Shown here: positions 1 through 6,531 of the stretch, piece after piece
Numbering within the stretch: the stretch's first letter is position 1
How the letters are laid out: every line of letters begins with the position of its first letter
Source: an uncultured bacterium
GTDB taxonomy: Bacteria; Bacteroidota; Ignavibacteria; Ignavibacteriales; Melioribacteraceae
Direction of reading: 5' to 3'
Length of the DNA: 20,921 bases
NCBI GenBank assembly: GCA_937936675.1
Contig: CALDDL010000305.1
Span: 1 to 20,921 of the forward strand
Notes under the pieces: model-generated
Databases searched by the model: none
What the model was told of the DNA's origin: nothing
The model's input: only the letters and a program-made list of their open reading frames with translations
Position numbers and translations under genes: made by a program

Positions 1-1298
1 ACATAATTAATATTTTGTTTCTCGACTAAATTTTTTGCGAATGAATAGAATTCATGAAAGTAATTATCGGGTACCGCAGTATCTGTGCCTACTTTTCTAA
101 ATCCATGTTGAGTAATAAATTCATTTACTTTCCAAGAGATTGCGTGTCTAAAATCTTTGAACTCTTCCAAATTTTTTTCATCAAAGGCGAACCATGAGTT
201 ATCAATATCGGCGTTACTTTGATCGAGAAAATTAAACCACTCGGCTTCAATACCGATTTTGGAGGGGGCGTCTGTTGAAGGCTCATTAATAGTGGAAGAC
301 GGAGTATCAGCTTTCCCATTCTGTGTTTGAGAGGGAGAGGAGATGTTAATGCAGGCAGGGTTATTCGAGTCGTGTGAGGATGAATGAGTATTAACATTGT
401 TGATCTCTTGCTCAAACCAGATTGCGGCTTGTGCGGAATCGGGAATTTTACTAAAAGATTTTTTAAGAAATTCGAGAGCGAACTTATCAAAAAATTCCAA
501 ACTGCGCGGCTGAACATTTCTATTAATCTTCACTCCTTCTAAGAATATAAATGCATCATCTTCCGAATTAAAAAAGAGAACTGCGGATAAAATCTCACCG
601 GGGAGATCAATTAATTTTAATTCCGCTTCTGTTATAATTCCGAGTGTACCTTCAGAACCGATAAATAGATCAACTGCATCCATATCTGCTTTGCAGTAAT
701 ATCCCGCTGCATTTTTTGTTGAAGGCATTTTTATTTCCGGAATCTTCAATGAATAATTTTTACCGCTTTCGGATGAAAAATTTAATTCATATCCATTTGC
801 AATACACTCGCCTCGTTTTAAGATTAATAATTCACCATCGGGTAGAATAATTCTCAGGCGATTAACGTAAGCGCGAGTTGGTCCATATTTATACGTGCGC
901 GCACCCGATGAATTAGTGGCAATGGTAGAACCGATAAAGCAATTTCTTTCGGTAGGATCGGGTGGATAAAGGAGATTAAGTTTTTCCGTTTCATCTTGGA
1001 GATAAGCAAGCAATACACCTGCTTGAACGGTTGCTTTTTTCTCGACGGTATCGATCGAAATAATTTTATTAAGTTTCTCGGTGGAGATAAGTATTCCACC
1101 TTCGGGTACTTTAGCTCCCGTTAGACCTGTTCCGTTTCCGGTTATTGTTACATGAGAAAAGCTCTTATTACACTCCTTAATAATAGAAATTAGTTCATCT
1201 TCATTTTCGGGAATAAAAACTTTATCGCAATATCCTTTATAATTTGATGCATCGGAAAGATAGTTTTCTATCTCGTCTGCATTCTCTTTAATAATCAT
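1..1298 (-). CDS. FAD-linked oxidase (GlcD / D-lactate dehydrogenase type), 3'-partial
   Basis: An open frame of 432 codons starts with ATG at 1298-1296 and runs off the window at base 1, so the C-terminus is missing. The family oxidises 2-hydroxyacids such as glycolate or D-lactate using FAD. The N-terminal FAD-binding_4 domain (about residues 25-230) shows the glycine-rich loop TGNGTGLTGAKVP (53-65), PPDPTERN (112-119), IATNSSGARTYKYGPT (126-141), KNAAGY (195-200) and GSEGTLGIITEA (214-225). The C-terminal oxidase domain follows, with FRHA (383-386) and KVGTDTAVP (402-410), typical of the branch. A Ser/Thr/Pro/Asn-rich stretch at about 301-347 interrupts that domain and is foreign to the family. 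The gene starts 7 bases after the Trm112-like gene, so the two are probably co-transcribed; no clear Shine-Dalgarno is seen. Substrate cannot be decided from sequence; the family call is very sure. Confidence 0.9.
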   Translation of the reverse strand, partial: MIIKENADEIENYLSDASNYKGYCDKVFIPENEDELISIIKECNKSFSHVTITGNGTGLTGAKVPEGGILISTEKLNKIISIDTVEKKATVQAGVLLAYLQDETEKLNLLYPPDPTERNCFIGSTIATNSSGARTYKYGPTRAYVNRLRIILPDGELLILKRGECIANGYELNFSSESGKNYSLKIPEIKMPSTKNAAGYYCKADMDAVDLFIGSEGTLGIITEAELKLIDLPGEILSAVLFFNSEDDAFIFLEGVKINRNVQPRSLEFFDKFALEFLKKSFSKIPDSAQAAIWFEQEINNVNTHSSSHDSNNPACINISSPSQTQNGKADTPSSTINEPSTDAPSKIGIEAEWFNFLDQSNADIDNSWFAFDEKNLEEFKDFRHAISWKVNEFITQHGFRKVGTDTAVPDNYFHEFYSFAKNLVEKQNINY

Positions 1299-1305
1299 AA
1301 GTTTA

Positions 1306-1515
1306 TTATAGCTTATTATATTTTTTCATAATCGATTCCCATTCAGCAAGATCGAGAACTTCGGAATCATCAATAAGGAGAACGGGAATATCATTTACTA
1401 TTTTATATCTGCGGCGAGTCTCTCTATCGACCGAAACTAAAGTATCGCCATCAAGTAATAAATCCGCTTTAGATTCAGGGCAGCAGATTATATCGAGCAA
1501 TTCTTTTTTAATCAT
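1306..1515 (-). CDS. Trm112-like small protein (UPF0434 family)
   Basis: A 69-residue protein with the family opening (KKELLDIICCPESKADL) and the later segment YKIVNDIPVLL, both characteristic of Trm112/UPF0434 proteins. In other organisms Trm112 is an activating partner of tRNA and rRNA methyltransferases and carries a small zinc-binding fold; bacterial copies are mostly uncharacterised. Here the usual CPxC knuckle reads CPES: the second cysteine is Ser14 and an extra Cys11 precedes Cys12, so zinc binding is doubtful. The start at 1515 is preceded by AAGG about 8 bases upstream. It is the first gene of a likely two-gene minus-strand unit with the FAD oxidase. Family assignment is good; the role is unknown. 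Confidence 0.82.
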   Translation of the reverse strand: MIKKELLDIICCPESKADLLLDGDTLVSVDRETRRRYKIVNDIPVLLIDDSEVLDLAEWESIMKKYNKL

Positions 1516-1601
1516 TTTTGTACCTTAATATTATCTGAATATAAACTTCTAAAATAAGATTTTTATAGGGGTTTTGTAAGTGAAATCGGAACTGGAATTA
1601 A

Positions 1602-1630
1602 TTGAAATAAGATAGATTAATCTTTATATT
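1602..1630 (+). promoter_or_regulatory. Putative sigma70-type promoter for the peroxiredoxin gene
   Basis: TTGAAA (1602-1607) and TATATT (1625-1630) are separated by exactly 17 bases and lie about 70 bases before the peroxiredoxin ATG in the divergent gap 1516-1699. The hexamer match is good, but the surroundings are very AT-rich, so chance matches are possible. No obvious PerR or OxyR box is seen. Confidence 0.45.
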
Positions 1631-1699
1631 ATGTTTTGAATCTGATTCATAAATTTTTCATCTAACCCACAGTTCAATTAATTAAATGGAGGATATAAG

Positions 1700-2353
1700 A
1701 TGCAAAATGAAGTAAGAAGCGGTATTCCCCTTCTAGGTGAAGTTATGCCATCTATGGAAGTACAAACCACACATGGAATGAAAAAACTCCCTGATGATTA
1801 CAAAGGAAAGTGGATAGTATTATTTTCACATCCCGGAGATTTCACTCCTGTATGTACAACAGAATTTGTTGCCTTCGCAAACAGAAATGAAGAGTTCAAG
1901 AAATTAAATGCAGAATTAGTAGGACTTTCGATTGATCAGGTATTTTCACATATCAAATGGGTAGAGTGGATCGATGAAAAACTAAACGTAAAAGTTCCCT
2001 TCCCTATAATCGCAGATGATATGGGTAGAGTAGCAGCTTCACTCGGAATGATTCATCCCGGTAAAGGTACAAATACAGTGCGTGCGGTATTTGTTATAGA
2101 TCCTGAAGGAAAAATCCGGTTAATGATCTATTACCCACAGGAAATCGGAAGACAGGTTGATGAAGTCTTACGCGCATTAAAAGCATTACAGATATCGGAT
2201 AAGAATAAATGTGCTATGCCCGAGAACTGGCCAAATAATGAATTCTTAGGTGATAAGGTAATTAATCCTCCACCAAAAGATATGGCAACTGCCGAAGAAA
2301 GAAAGAAAAATAGCGAAGGATACGATTGGTGGTTTACTTATAAATCATTATAA
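1700..2353 (+). CDS. Peroxiredoxin, Prx6 (1-Cys-like) family
   Basis: A 217-residue thiol peroxidase that reduces hydrogen peroxide and organic hydroperoxides in the cytoplasm. The catalytic signature FSHPGDFTPVCTTEF (42-56) contains His44, Thr49 and the peroxidatic Cys52; the partner Arg128 sits in NTVRAVFV (125-132). The long C-terminal extension with ENWPNN (175-180) and the PPPKD segment is typical of the Prx6 branch of archaea and thermophilic bacteria. A second cysteine, Cys171, lies where related archaeal enzymes carry additional C-terminal cysteines, so a two-cysteine mechanism is possible but unproven. A strong GGAGG (1688-1692) seven bases before the ATG fixes the start. The gene stands alone between a likely promoter and a terminator. 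Confidence 0.96.
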   Translation: MQNEVRSGIPLLGEVMPSMEVQTTHGMKKLPDDYKGKWIVLFSHPGDFTPVCTTEFVAFANRNEEFKKLNAELVGLSIDQVFSHIKWVEWIDEKLNVKVPFPIIADDMGRVAASLGMIHPGKGTNTVRAVFVIDPEGKIRLMIYYPQEIGRQVDEVLRALKALQISDKNKCAMPENWPNNEFLGDKVINPPPKDMATAEERKKNSEGYDWWFTYKSL

Positions 2354-2377
2354 AGTAGTCCGGAATTTTCGTAAAAT

Positions 2378-2408
2378 GGCACTTGGATTTTTTCTAAGTG
2401 CCTTTTTT
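2378..2408 (+). terminator. Rho-independent terminator after the peroxiredoxin gene
   Basis: GGCACTT (2378-2384) pairs with AAGTGCC (2396-2402), extended inward by a G-T and a G-C pair, and is followed at once by six T residues. The hairpin lies 24 bases after the peroxiredoxin stop and its T run ends 5 bases before the next gene's ATG. Confidence 0.88.
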
Positions 2409-2413
2409 ATTAT

Positions 2414-3703
2414 ATGCTGACTAATAAAAAAATATTAAACTTTTGGCTTCCGCTTTCAGCTACGTGGATTATGATGTCGGTGGAAGGTCCATTTCTTACT
2501 GCATTAATTGCAAGATTGCCCGAACCGGTATATAATCTTGCGGCTTATGGAGTAGCGTTTGCTATTGCACTTATATTAGAATCGCCAGTTATAAATATGA
2601 TGAGTGCATCTACTGCACTAGCTAAAGATTCGGAATCATACATAAGATTAAGAACTTTTATAATCTTGATATCACTTGCCGCCACATTTCTTTTGACGGT
2701 AGTTGTCATTCCACCTATATTTGATTTTTTAACAATTGATTTAATAAAACTGCCTGAGAGAGTATCACATTTAACTCATCTCGGAGTTGTGCTATTAATA
2801 CCATGGCCCGGAGCAATCGGTATAAGGCGATTTTATCATGGTGTTCTGATTCGCAATAATCAAACTCGTAAGGTAGCTTATGGCACGGCGATACGAATGA
2901 TCTCAATGGCGACAGCCGCATTATTTTTTTATAATATCGTAAATGTTCATGGAATTATTCTCGGAGCGGCATCACTTACCGTAGCGGTTTGCAGCGAGGC
3001 AATTGCAACACGTTTTATGGCTATGAAAGTAATTAATAAAGTTTTGGCAACTCCCGCGGTTGAAACTCCGATGACACAAAAAGAGATAACAAAATTTTAT
3101 ACACCACTTGCATTAACTGCATTTATATCGCTCGGAGTTCATCCGATAGTAACCTTTTTTATCGGACAGAGCAGAATGGCAGTAGAATCACTTGCAGTAC
3201 TTCCTGTATTAAATGGATTAGTATTTATATTTAGAAGCTTCGGACTCTCATATCAAGAAGCGGCAATTGCACTATTAGAGAGTAGAGAGGATTATATAAA
3301 ACTAAGAAATTTTGCTATTGGAATGGCAATAGCAACGGTATCCACACTTGGAATTGTATCGCTTACTCCAATTGCCGATTTATGGCTTATAACGGTTGCG
3401 GGGTTATCCGATTCGCTTGCTCAATTCTCGCGTCTTCCATTAATATTATATACAATATTCCCTGCAACAACCGTGGCAATAAGTTTCCAGCGTGCTCTCC
3501 TTGTTGCCACAAAAAATACAAATCCTGTTTCTATGGCGAGCATATTAGAAGTTACGGGAATAACAACCGTAATGCTCGGACTTATATACTATGCTGATTT
3601 TATCGGTGTTTCGGCGGCTATAATAGCATATACAGTAGGTAGAACAATAGCCATGCTCTATTTATCGAAATCAAGCAAACAGGCAGCGAATAAATATTTA
3701 TAA
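2414..3703 (+). CDS. Polytopic membrane transporter, MATE/ANKH-like (MOP superfamily)
   Basis: A 429-residue, strongly hydrophobic protein with about twelve predicted membrane helices in two similar halves. The first half opens with FWLPLSATWIMM (10-21); the second opens with FYTPLALTAFISLGVHPIV, as expected for the internal duplication of MATE and related flippases. The segment around IPWPGAIGIRRFYHGVL resembles the ANKH (progressive ankylosis) branch, whose animal member exports ATP, citrate or pyrophosphate precursors; bacterial relatives are uncharacterised. The ATG at 2414 is kept because the residues before the next methionines match the family start, although no Shine-Dalgarno is seen and a terminator T run abuts it. 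Substrate unknown; superfamily call fairly sure, ANKH sub-assignment tentative. Confidence 0.72.
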   Translation: MLTNKKILNFWLPLSATWIMMSVEGPFLTALIARLPEPVYNLAAYGVAFAIALILESPVINMMSASTALAKDSESYIRLRTFIILISLAATFLLTVVVIPPIFDFLTIDLIKLPERVSHLTHLGVVLLIPWPGAIGIRRFYHGVLIRNNQTRKVAYGTAIRMISMATAALFFYNIVNVHGIILGAASLTVAVCSEAIATRFMAMKVINKVLATPAVETPMTQKEITKFYTPLALTAFISLGVHPIVTFFIGQSRMAVESLAVLPVLNGLVFIFRSFGLSYQEAAIALLESREDYIKLRNFAIGMAIATVSTLGIVSLTPIADLWLITVAGLSDSLAQFSRLPLILYTIFPATTVAISFQRALLVATKNTNPVSMASILEVTGITTVMLGLIYYADFIGVSAAIIAYTVGRTIAMLYLSKSSKQAANKYL

Positions 3704-3720
3704 GCAATAAATAATAGCAA

Positions 3721-3749
3721 TTGACTAAAGAAAAATAAATTCTTAAAAT
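3721..3749 (+). promoter_or_regulatory. Putative sigma70-type promoter placing transcription start at the ATG
   Basis: TTGACT (3721-3726), a spacer of exactly 17 bases and TAAAAT (3744-3749) form a near-consensus promoter. Its expected transcription start, about 6-8 bases downstream, falls on the ATG at 3755, and no Shine-Dalgarno precedes that ATG, so a leaderless transcript is possible. Confidence 0.5.
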
Positions 3750-3754
3750 TCGTC

Positions 3755-5134
3755 ATGCGTAGATTTATAGTTTTATTCCTAATCACTTTTTCGGTGGTTG
3801 CAGCGCAGGAAAAAAAACTGCTTCTATCCGAGATTATGTTTTATCCTTCCGAGGTTAATGGAGAATTTATAGAACTTTTTAATCCATCCGATAGCATAAC
3901 ATTCGACTTATCAAATATATCAGTTAAGTATCACACATCTAACCAAGAAAAATTAGTAATAGTAAAAGGGGGAGTATTACTTGCTCCTAAGCAGATTGCC
4001 GTAATATTAGAAGGCGATTATGATCTGATAAATGGGTTATACATTCAGATGATTCCTAATGAGGCGATAATTTTAAAATTGGCGGATAATTCATTCGGCT
4101 CGAATGGAATGGCAAATACTACCGATAGAACTGTCTATCTAATTGAAAATCAAACAGTTATTGATTCATGTATTTATTCGACTGATAATAGTGCCGGATA
4201 TTCAGATGAAAGAATGTTATGCGATGATTATTCACTGTGGAAGAATAGCACTCAGTTAAACGGTACTCCCGGATTACCAAATCATGGAAGCAGTTTACCG
4301 GTTAGTTATACTTATAATTCCATAGTCGTAAACGAGATAATGTATAATCCGATGACCGATGAACCGGAGTGGTTCGAGATTTATAATAGAAGCGAAGACT
4401 CAATAAATATAAGCTGTTGGGAGGTGTCGGATATACTTTCAAAACCAGTAAAGAAAAAGATAATTCAGAAAGATTTATTTATTCTTCCACAGGATTATTT
4501 TGTAATTGCTAAGGACTCATCATTTTTAAAATATCATTTCGAATTTACGGGTAATATAATCATTACAAACTTTTCATCGCTTAATAACGATAAAGATGGA
4601 ATTGTGCTTTATGATGCAACAGGAAGGACGATTGATTCAGTATTTTATGAAGACAAAAATCTAACGAAAGGGAAATCAATAGAAAGAATTGATCCGGATA
4701 ATAATTCAAATGCAAGAGATAATTGGAGCAGTTCCTTAGATATTTCGGGCAGTACTCCGGGAAAGATAAATTCAATTTTTACTTATGTAGATCCGGGCGA
4801 GGATAAATCAATTAATCCGGAAATTACACTTACGCCAAATCCATTTTCACCCGATAATGATGGATTTGAAGATAATCTCAATATACAATTCAGTTTATCA
4901 GAACCTGTTTCGGGAATTAATATTTCTATCTATAATAGCCGAGGAGCATTAATAAAAGAATTAGTAAATAATTATTCCATTGCCAAAAACGGTATATTAA
5001 TCTATGATGGAAAAGATAAAGATGGAAAACCTATAAAAATGGGGATATATCTGATGTATATAGAAACAACGGGAATATTTAATTACACAAAAAAAAGTTT
5101 TACCATACCATTCGTCTCGGCAAGAAAATTATAA
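3755..5134 (+). CDS. Secreted protein with two lamin-tail domains and a FlgD-like C-terminus
   Basis: A 459-residue exported protein. The signal peptide covers about residues 1-18 (FIVLFLITFSVVAAQ). Two lamin-tail-type domains follow: the first from about 22 (LLLSEIMFYP, then GEFIELFNPSD), the second from about 190 (VVNEIMYNP, then EWFEIYNRS), each beginning with the E-I-M-Y-N-P-like hallmark. The last 105 residues begin LTPNPFSPDNDGFEDNL and end in a beta-rich module with YDGKDKDGKPIKMGIY, which matches the FlgD_ig/gliding-motility C-terminal fold used by secreted proteins of this phylum as a surface or type IX secretion-associated domain. Function is unknown; likely an envelope or extracellular structural protein. 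It lacks a ribosome-binding site and has a promoter very close upstream. Confidence 0.82.
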   Translation: MRRFIVLFLITFSVVAAQEKKLLLSEIMFYPSEVNGEFIELFNPSDSITFDLSNISVKYHTSNQEKLVIVKGGVLLAPKQIAVILEGDYDLINGLYIQMIPNEAIILKLADNSFGSNGMANTTDRTVYLIENQTVIDSCIYSTDNSAGYSDERMLCDDYSLWKNSTQLNGTPGLPNHGSSLPVSYTYNSIVVNEIMYNPMTDEPEWFEIYNRSEDSINISCWEVSDILSKPVKKKIIQKDLFILPQDYFVIAKDSSFLKYHFEFTGNIIITNFSSLNNDKDGIVLYDATGRTIDSVFYEDKNLTKGKSIERIDPDNNSNARDNWSSSLDISGSTPGKINSIFTYVDPGEDKSINPEITLTPNPFSPDNDGFEDNLNIQFSLSEPVSGINISIYNSRGALIKELVNNYSIAKNGILIYDGKDKDGKPIKMGIYLMYIETTGIFNYTKKSFTIPFVSARKL

Positions 5135-5198
5135 CGCTTATTGTCTATTATAATAGGTCTTATTATCTTAGTTGATTATATTAATTTATAGTTGAGAT

Positions 5199-5840
5199 AT
5201 GCAATTTTACCAAGAGATCAAAACCGAATGGAAGAAATTCCTAAGTGATAAGAATTTAGCGGTTCTTTTTGCAGTATCGATAGTGGTACTTGCTTTTATT
5301 TTGTATTGGATAACAAAATTTTTGATATTTGTTGAAGCAAGAGATGGTTTTACATTTCGTGATCCGATATTAAGATTATTTGAACCGATTGATGTTACAT
5401 GGGTTTCGTTTGGATTAATATATGGGGGATTAATAGTAGCATTGTTTTATCTAACATTCCATCCCGAAAGATTTATGCTTGCTCTTCAGGCATATTCATT
5501 TATGCTTTTAATTCGGATAGTATCAATGTATCTTTTACCACTTAATCCACCTGAAAATATAATTCCTTTAAGGGATCCATTTGTGGAAATATTCGGAGGA
5601 AAGACATTTTTGAAAGATCTTTTTTTCTCTGGTCATACTTCTACTATGTTTGTCTTTTTCTTGACCGCACAAAGAAAAGGATTAAAGATAGTTTTTTTAA
5701 TCGCAACATTTTTAATTGCGGCATGCGTATTAATACAACATGTCCACTACTCGGTTGATGTCCTTATAGCACCTTTTATTGCTTATGCCAGTTACCGAAT
5801 TTCATTAAATATGTATGATTATATAAAAAATTTAAAATAA
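5199..5840 (+). CDS. PAP2-superfamily membrane phosphatase (PAP2_C / sphingomyelin-synthase-like)
   Basis: A 213-residue integral membrane protein with about six helices. It carries FFSGHTSTMF (about residues 145-154), holding the first catalytic histidine, and HVHYSVDVLIAP (about 183-194), holding the second histidine and the aspartate. This SGHT/HxxxD arrangement is that of the PAP2_C branch, which includes lipid phosphatases and phosphocholine transferases acting on membrane phospholipids. The upstream KxxxxxxRP motif of classical PAP2 enzymes is not seen, as expected for this branch. The gene lies 64 bases after the lamin-tail protein and 10 bases before the cobalamin-binding protein, so it may be part of the same unit. 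The precise lipid substrate cannot be inferred. Confidence 0.8.
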   Translation: MQFYQEIKTEWKKFLSDKNLAVLFAVSIVVLAFILYWITKFLIFVEARDGFTFRDPILRLFEPIDVTWVSFGLIYGGLIVALFYLTFHPERFMLALQAYSFMLLIRIVSMYLLPLNPPENIIPLRDPFVEIFGGKTFLKDLFFSGHTSTMFVFFLTAQRKGLKIVFLIATFLIAACVLIQHVHYSVDVLIAPFIAYASYRISLNMYDYIKNLK

Positions 5841-5850
5841 TGGAATTAAT

Positions 5851-6531
5851 TTGGTGAAAAAGGTGTTTACCAAGAAAAACGGAAATTTAAAAATGATTTC
5901 AGAAAGTGTTTATCTGCATTATTTAAGTTCGCTTTTAGATGGCGATAAAGAGCAATGCACACAAATTGTTAATGCTCTCCTTGATAAAGAAGTAACGGTT
6001 AAAGAGATTTATTTAAGATTATTTCAAAGGTCATTATATCGAATAGGTGAATTATGGGAAAAGGAACGATGCACAATAGCCGAAGAACATATTGCTACAA
6101 AGATTACCGAGAGTTTAGTTGATTTAGTAGTTGCGAGAATGGAACCGGCACCAAAAGAGGGTAAAAGTGCCTTAATAACTTGTATCGATAAAGAATATCA
6201 TGAACTCGGTGCTCGAATGGTTGCTAATTTTTTTGAAATTAACGGATGGCATACAAATTTTCTTGGTTCTAATACTCCACGCAATGAAATAATTTCACAT
6301 ATCAAAAAACGCAGACCTAATGTACTAGGTATTTCTAATAATTTTTATATTAATTTTCTTCGTCTATTAAAACTAATTGATGAACTTCAAAAAGAATTTC
6401 CCGACCTAGATATCATAGTCGGGGGACAAGCACTTTCCGAAGGCAAGGATGAACTCTTTAAACGCTTTCCTAAAGTAAAATATTTAGAATCACTCAATGA
6501 TTTAGAGGAATATATTGAAACATATAAATAA
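5851..6531 (+). CDS. Stand-alone cobalamin-binding protein with CarH-type photosensor motifs
   Basis: A B12-binding protein of up to 226 residues. The N-terminal four-helix cap (about 18-95) contains W69-x9-E79-H80, the W-x9-EH motif known from CarH/LitR light-sensing regulators. The Rossmann domain (about 105-226) has E115-x-H117-x-x-G120, with His117 the expected lower ligand of cobalt, then FLGSNTP and IIVGGQAL, which line the nucleotide tail. CarH normally carries an N-terminal MerR-type DNA-binding domain; none is present here. The residue after the tryptophan is Glu, not the His that caps cobalt in the light state of Thermus CarH. The frame opens with TTG 5851 or GTG 5854, but ATG 5893 (212 residues) is a plausible true start. 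The 3' end overlaps the amylase by 17 bases. Output partner unknown. Confidence 0.85.
   Translation: MVKKVFTKKNGNLKMISESVYLHYLSSLLDGDKEQCTQIVNALLDKEVTVKEIYLRLFQRSLYRIGELWEKERCTIAEEHIATKITESLVDLVVARMEPAPKEGKSALITCIDKEYHELGARMVANFFEINGWHTNFLGSNTPRNEIISHIKKRRPNVLGISNNFYINFLRLLKLIDELQKEFPDLDIIVGGQALSEGKDELFKRFPKVKYLESLNDLEEYIETYK
6504..6517 (+). promoter_or_regulatory. Ribosome-binding site that sets a TTG start for the amylase
   Basis: AGAGGA (6504-6509) lies five bases before TTG 6515, inside the last codons of the cobalamin-binding gene. Translation from this TTG gives a complete signal peptide, whereas no ATG in frame preserves it, so TTG is the likely start and the two genes are translationally coupled. 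Confidence 0.6.

Noticed and set aside
125..1099. Minus-strand open frames at 125-517 and 854-1099 as separate genes
   Set aside because: They lie in other frames of the continuous FAD oxidase frame that covers 1-1298 with clear family motifs.
3382..3597. A plus-strand frame inside the transporter gene
   Set aside because: Its translation is Asn/Cys-rich without any motif and it is fully covered by the transporter's better frame.
5145..5156. CTATTATAATAG palindrome between the lamin-tail and PAP2 genes as a terminator
   Set aside because: It is short and AT-rich with no loop or T run; chance is likely in this base composition.
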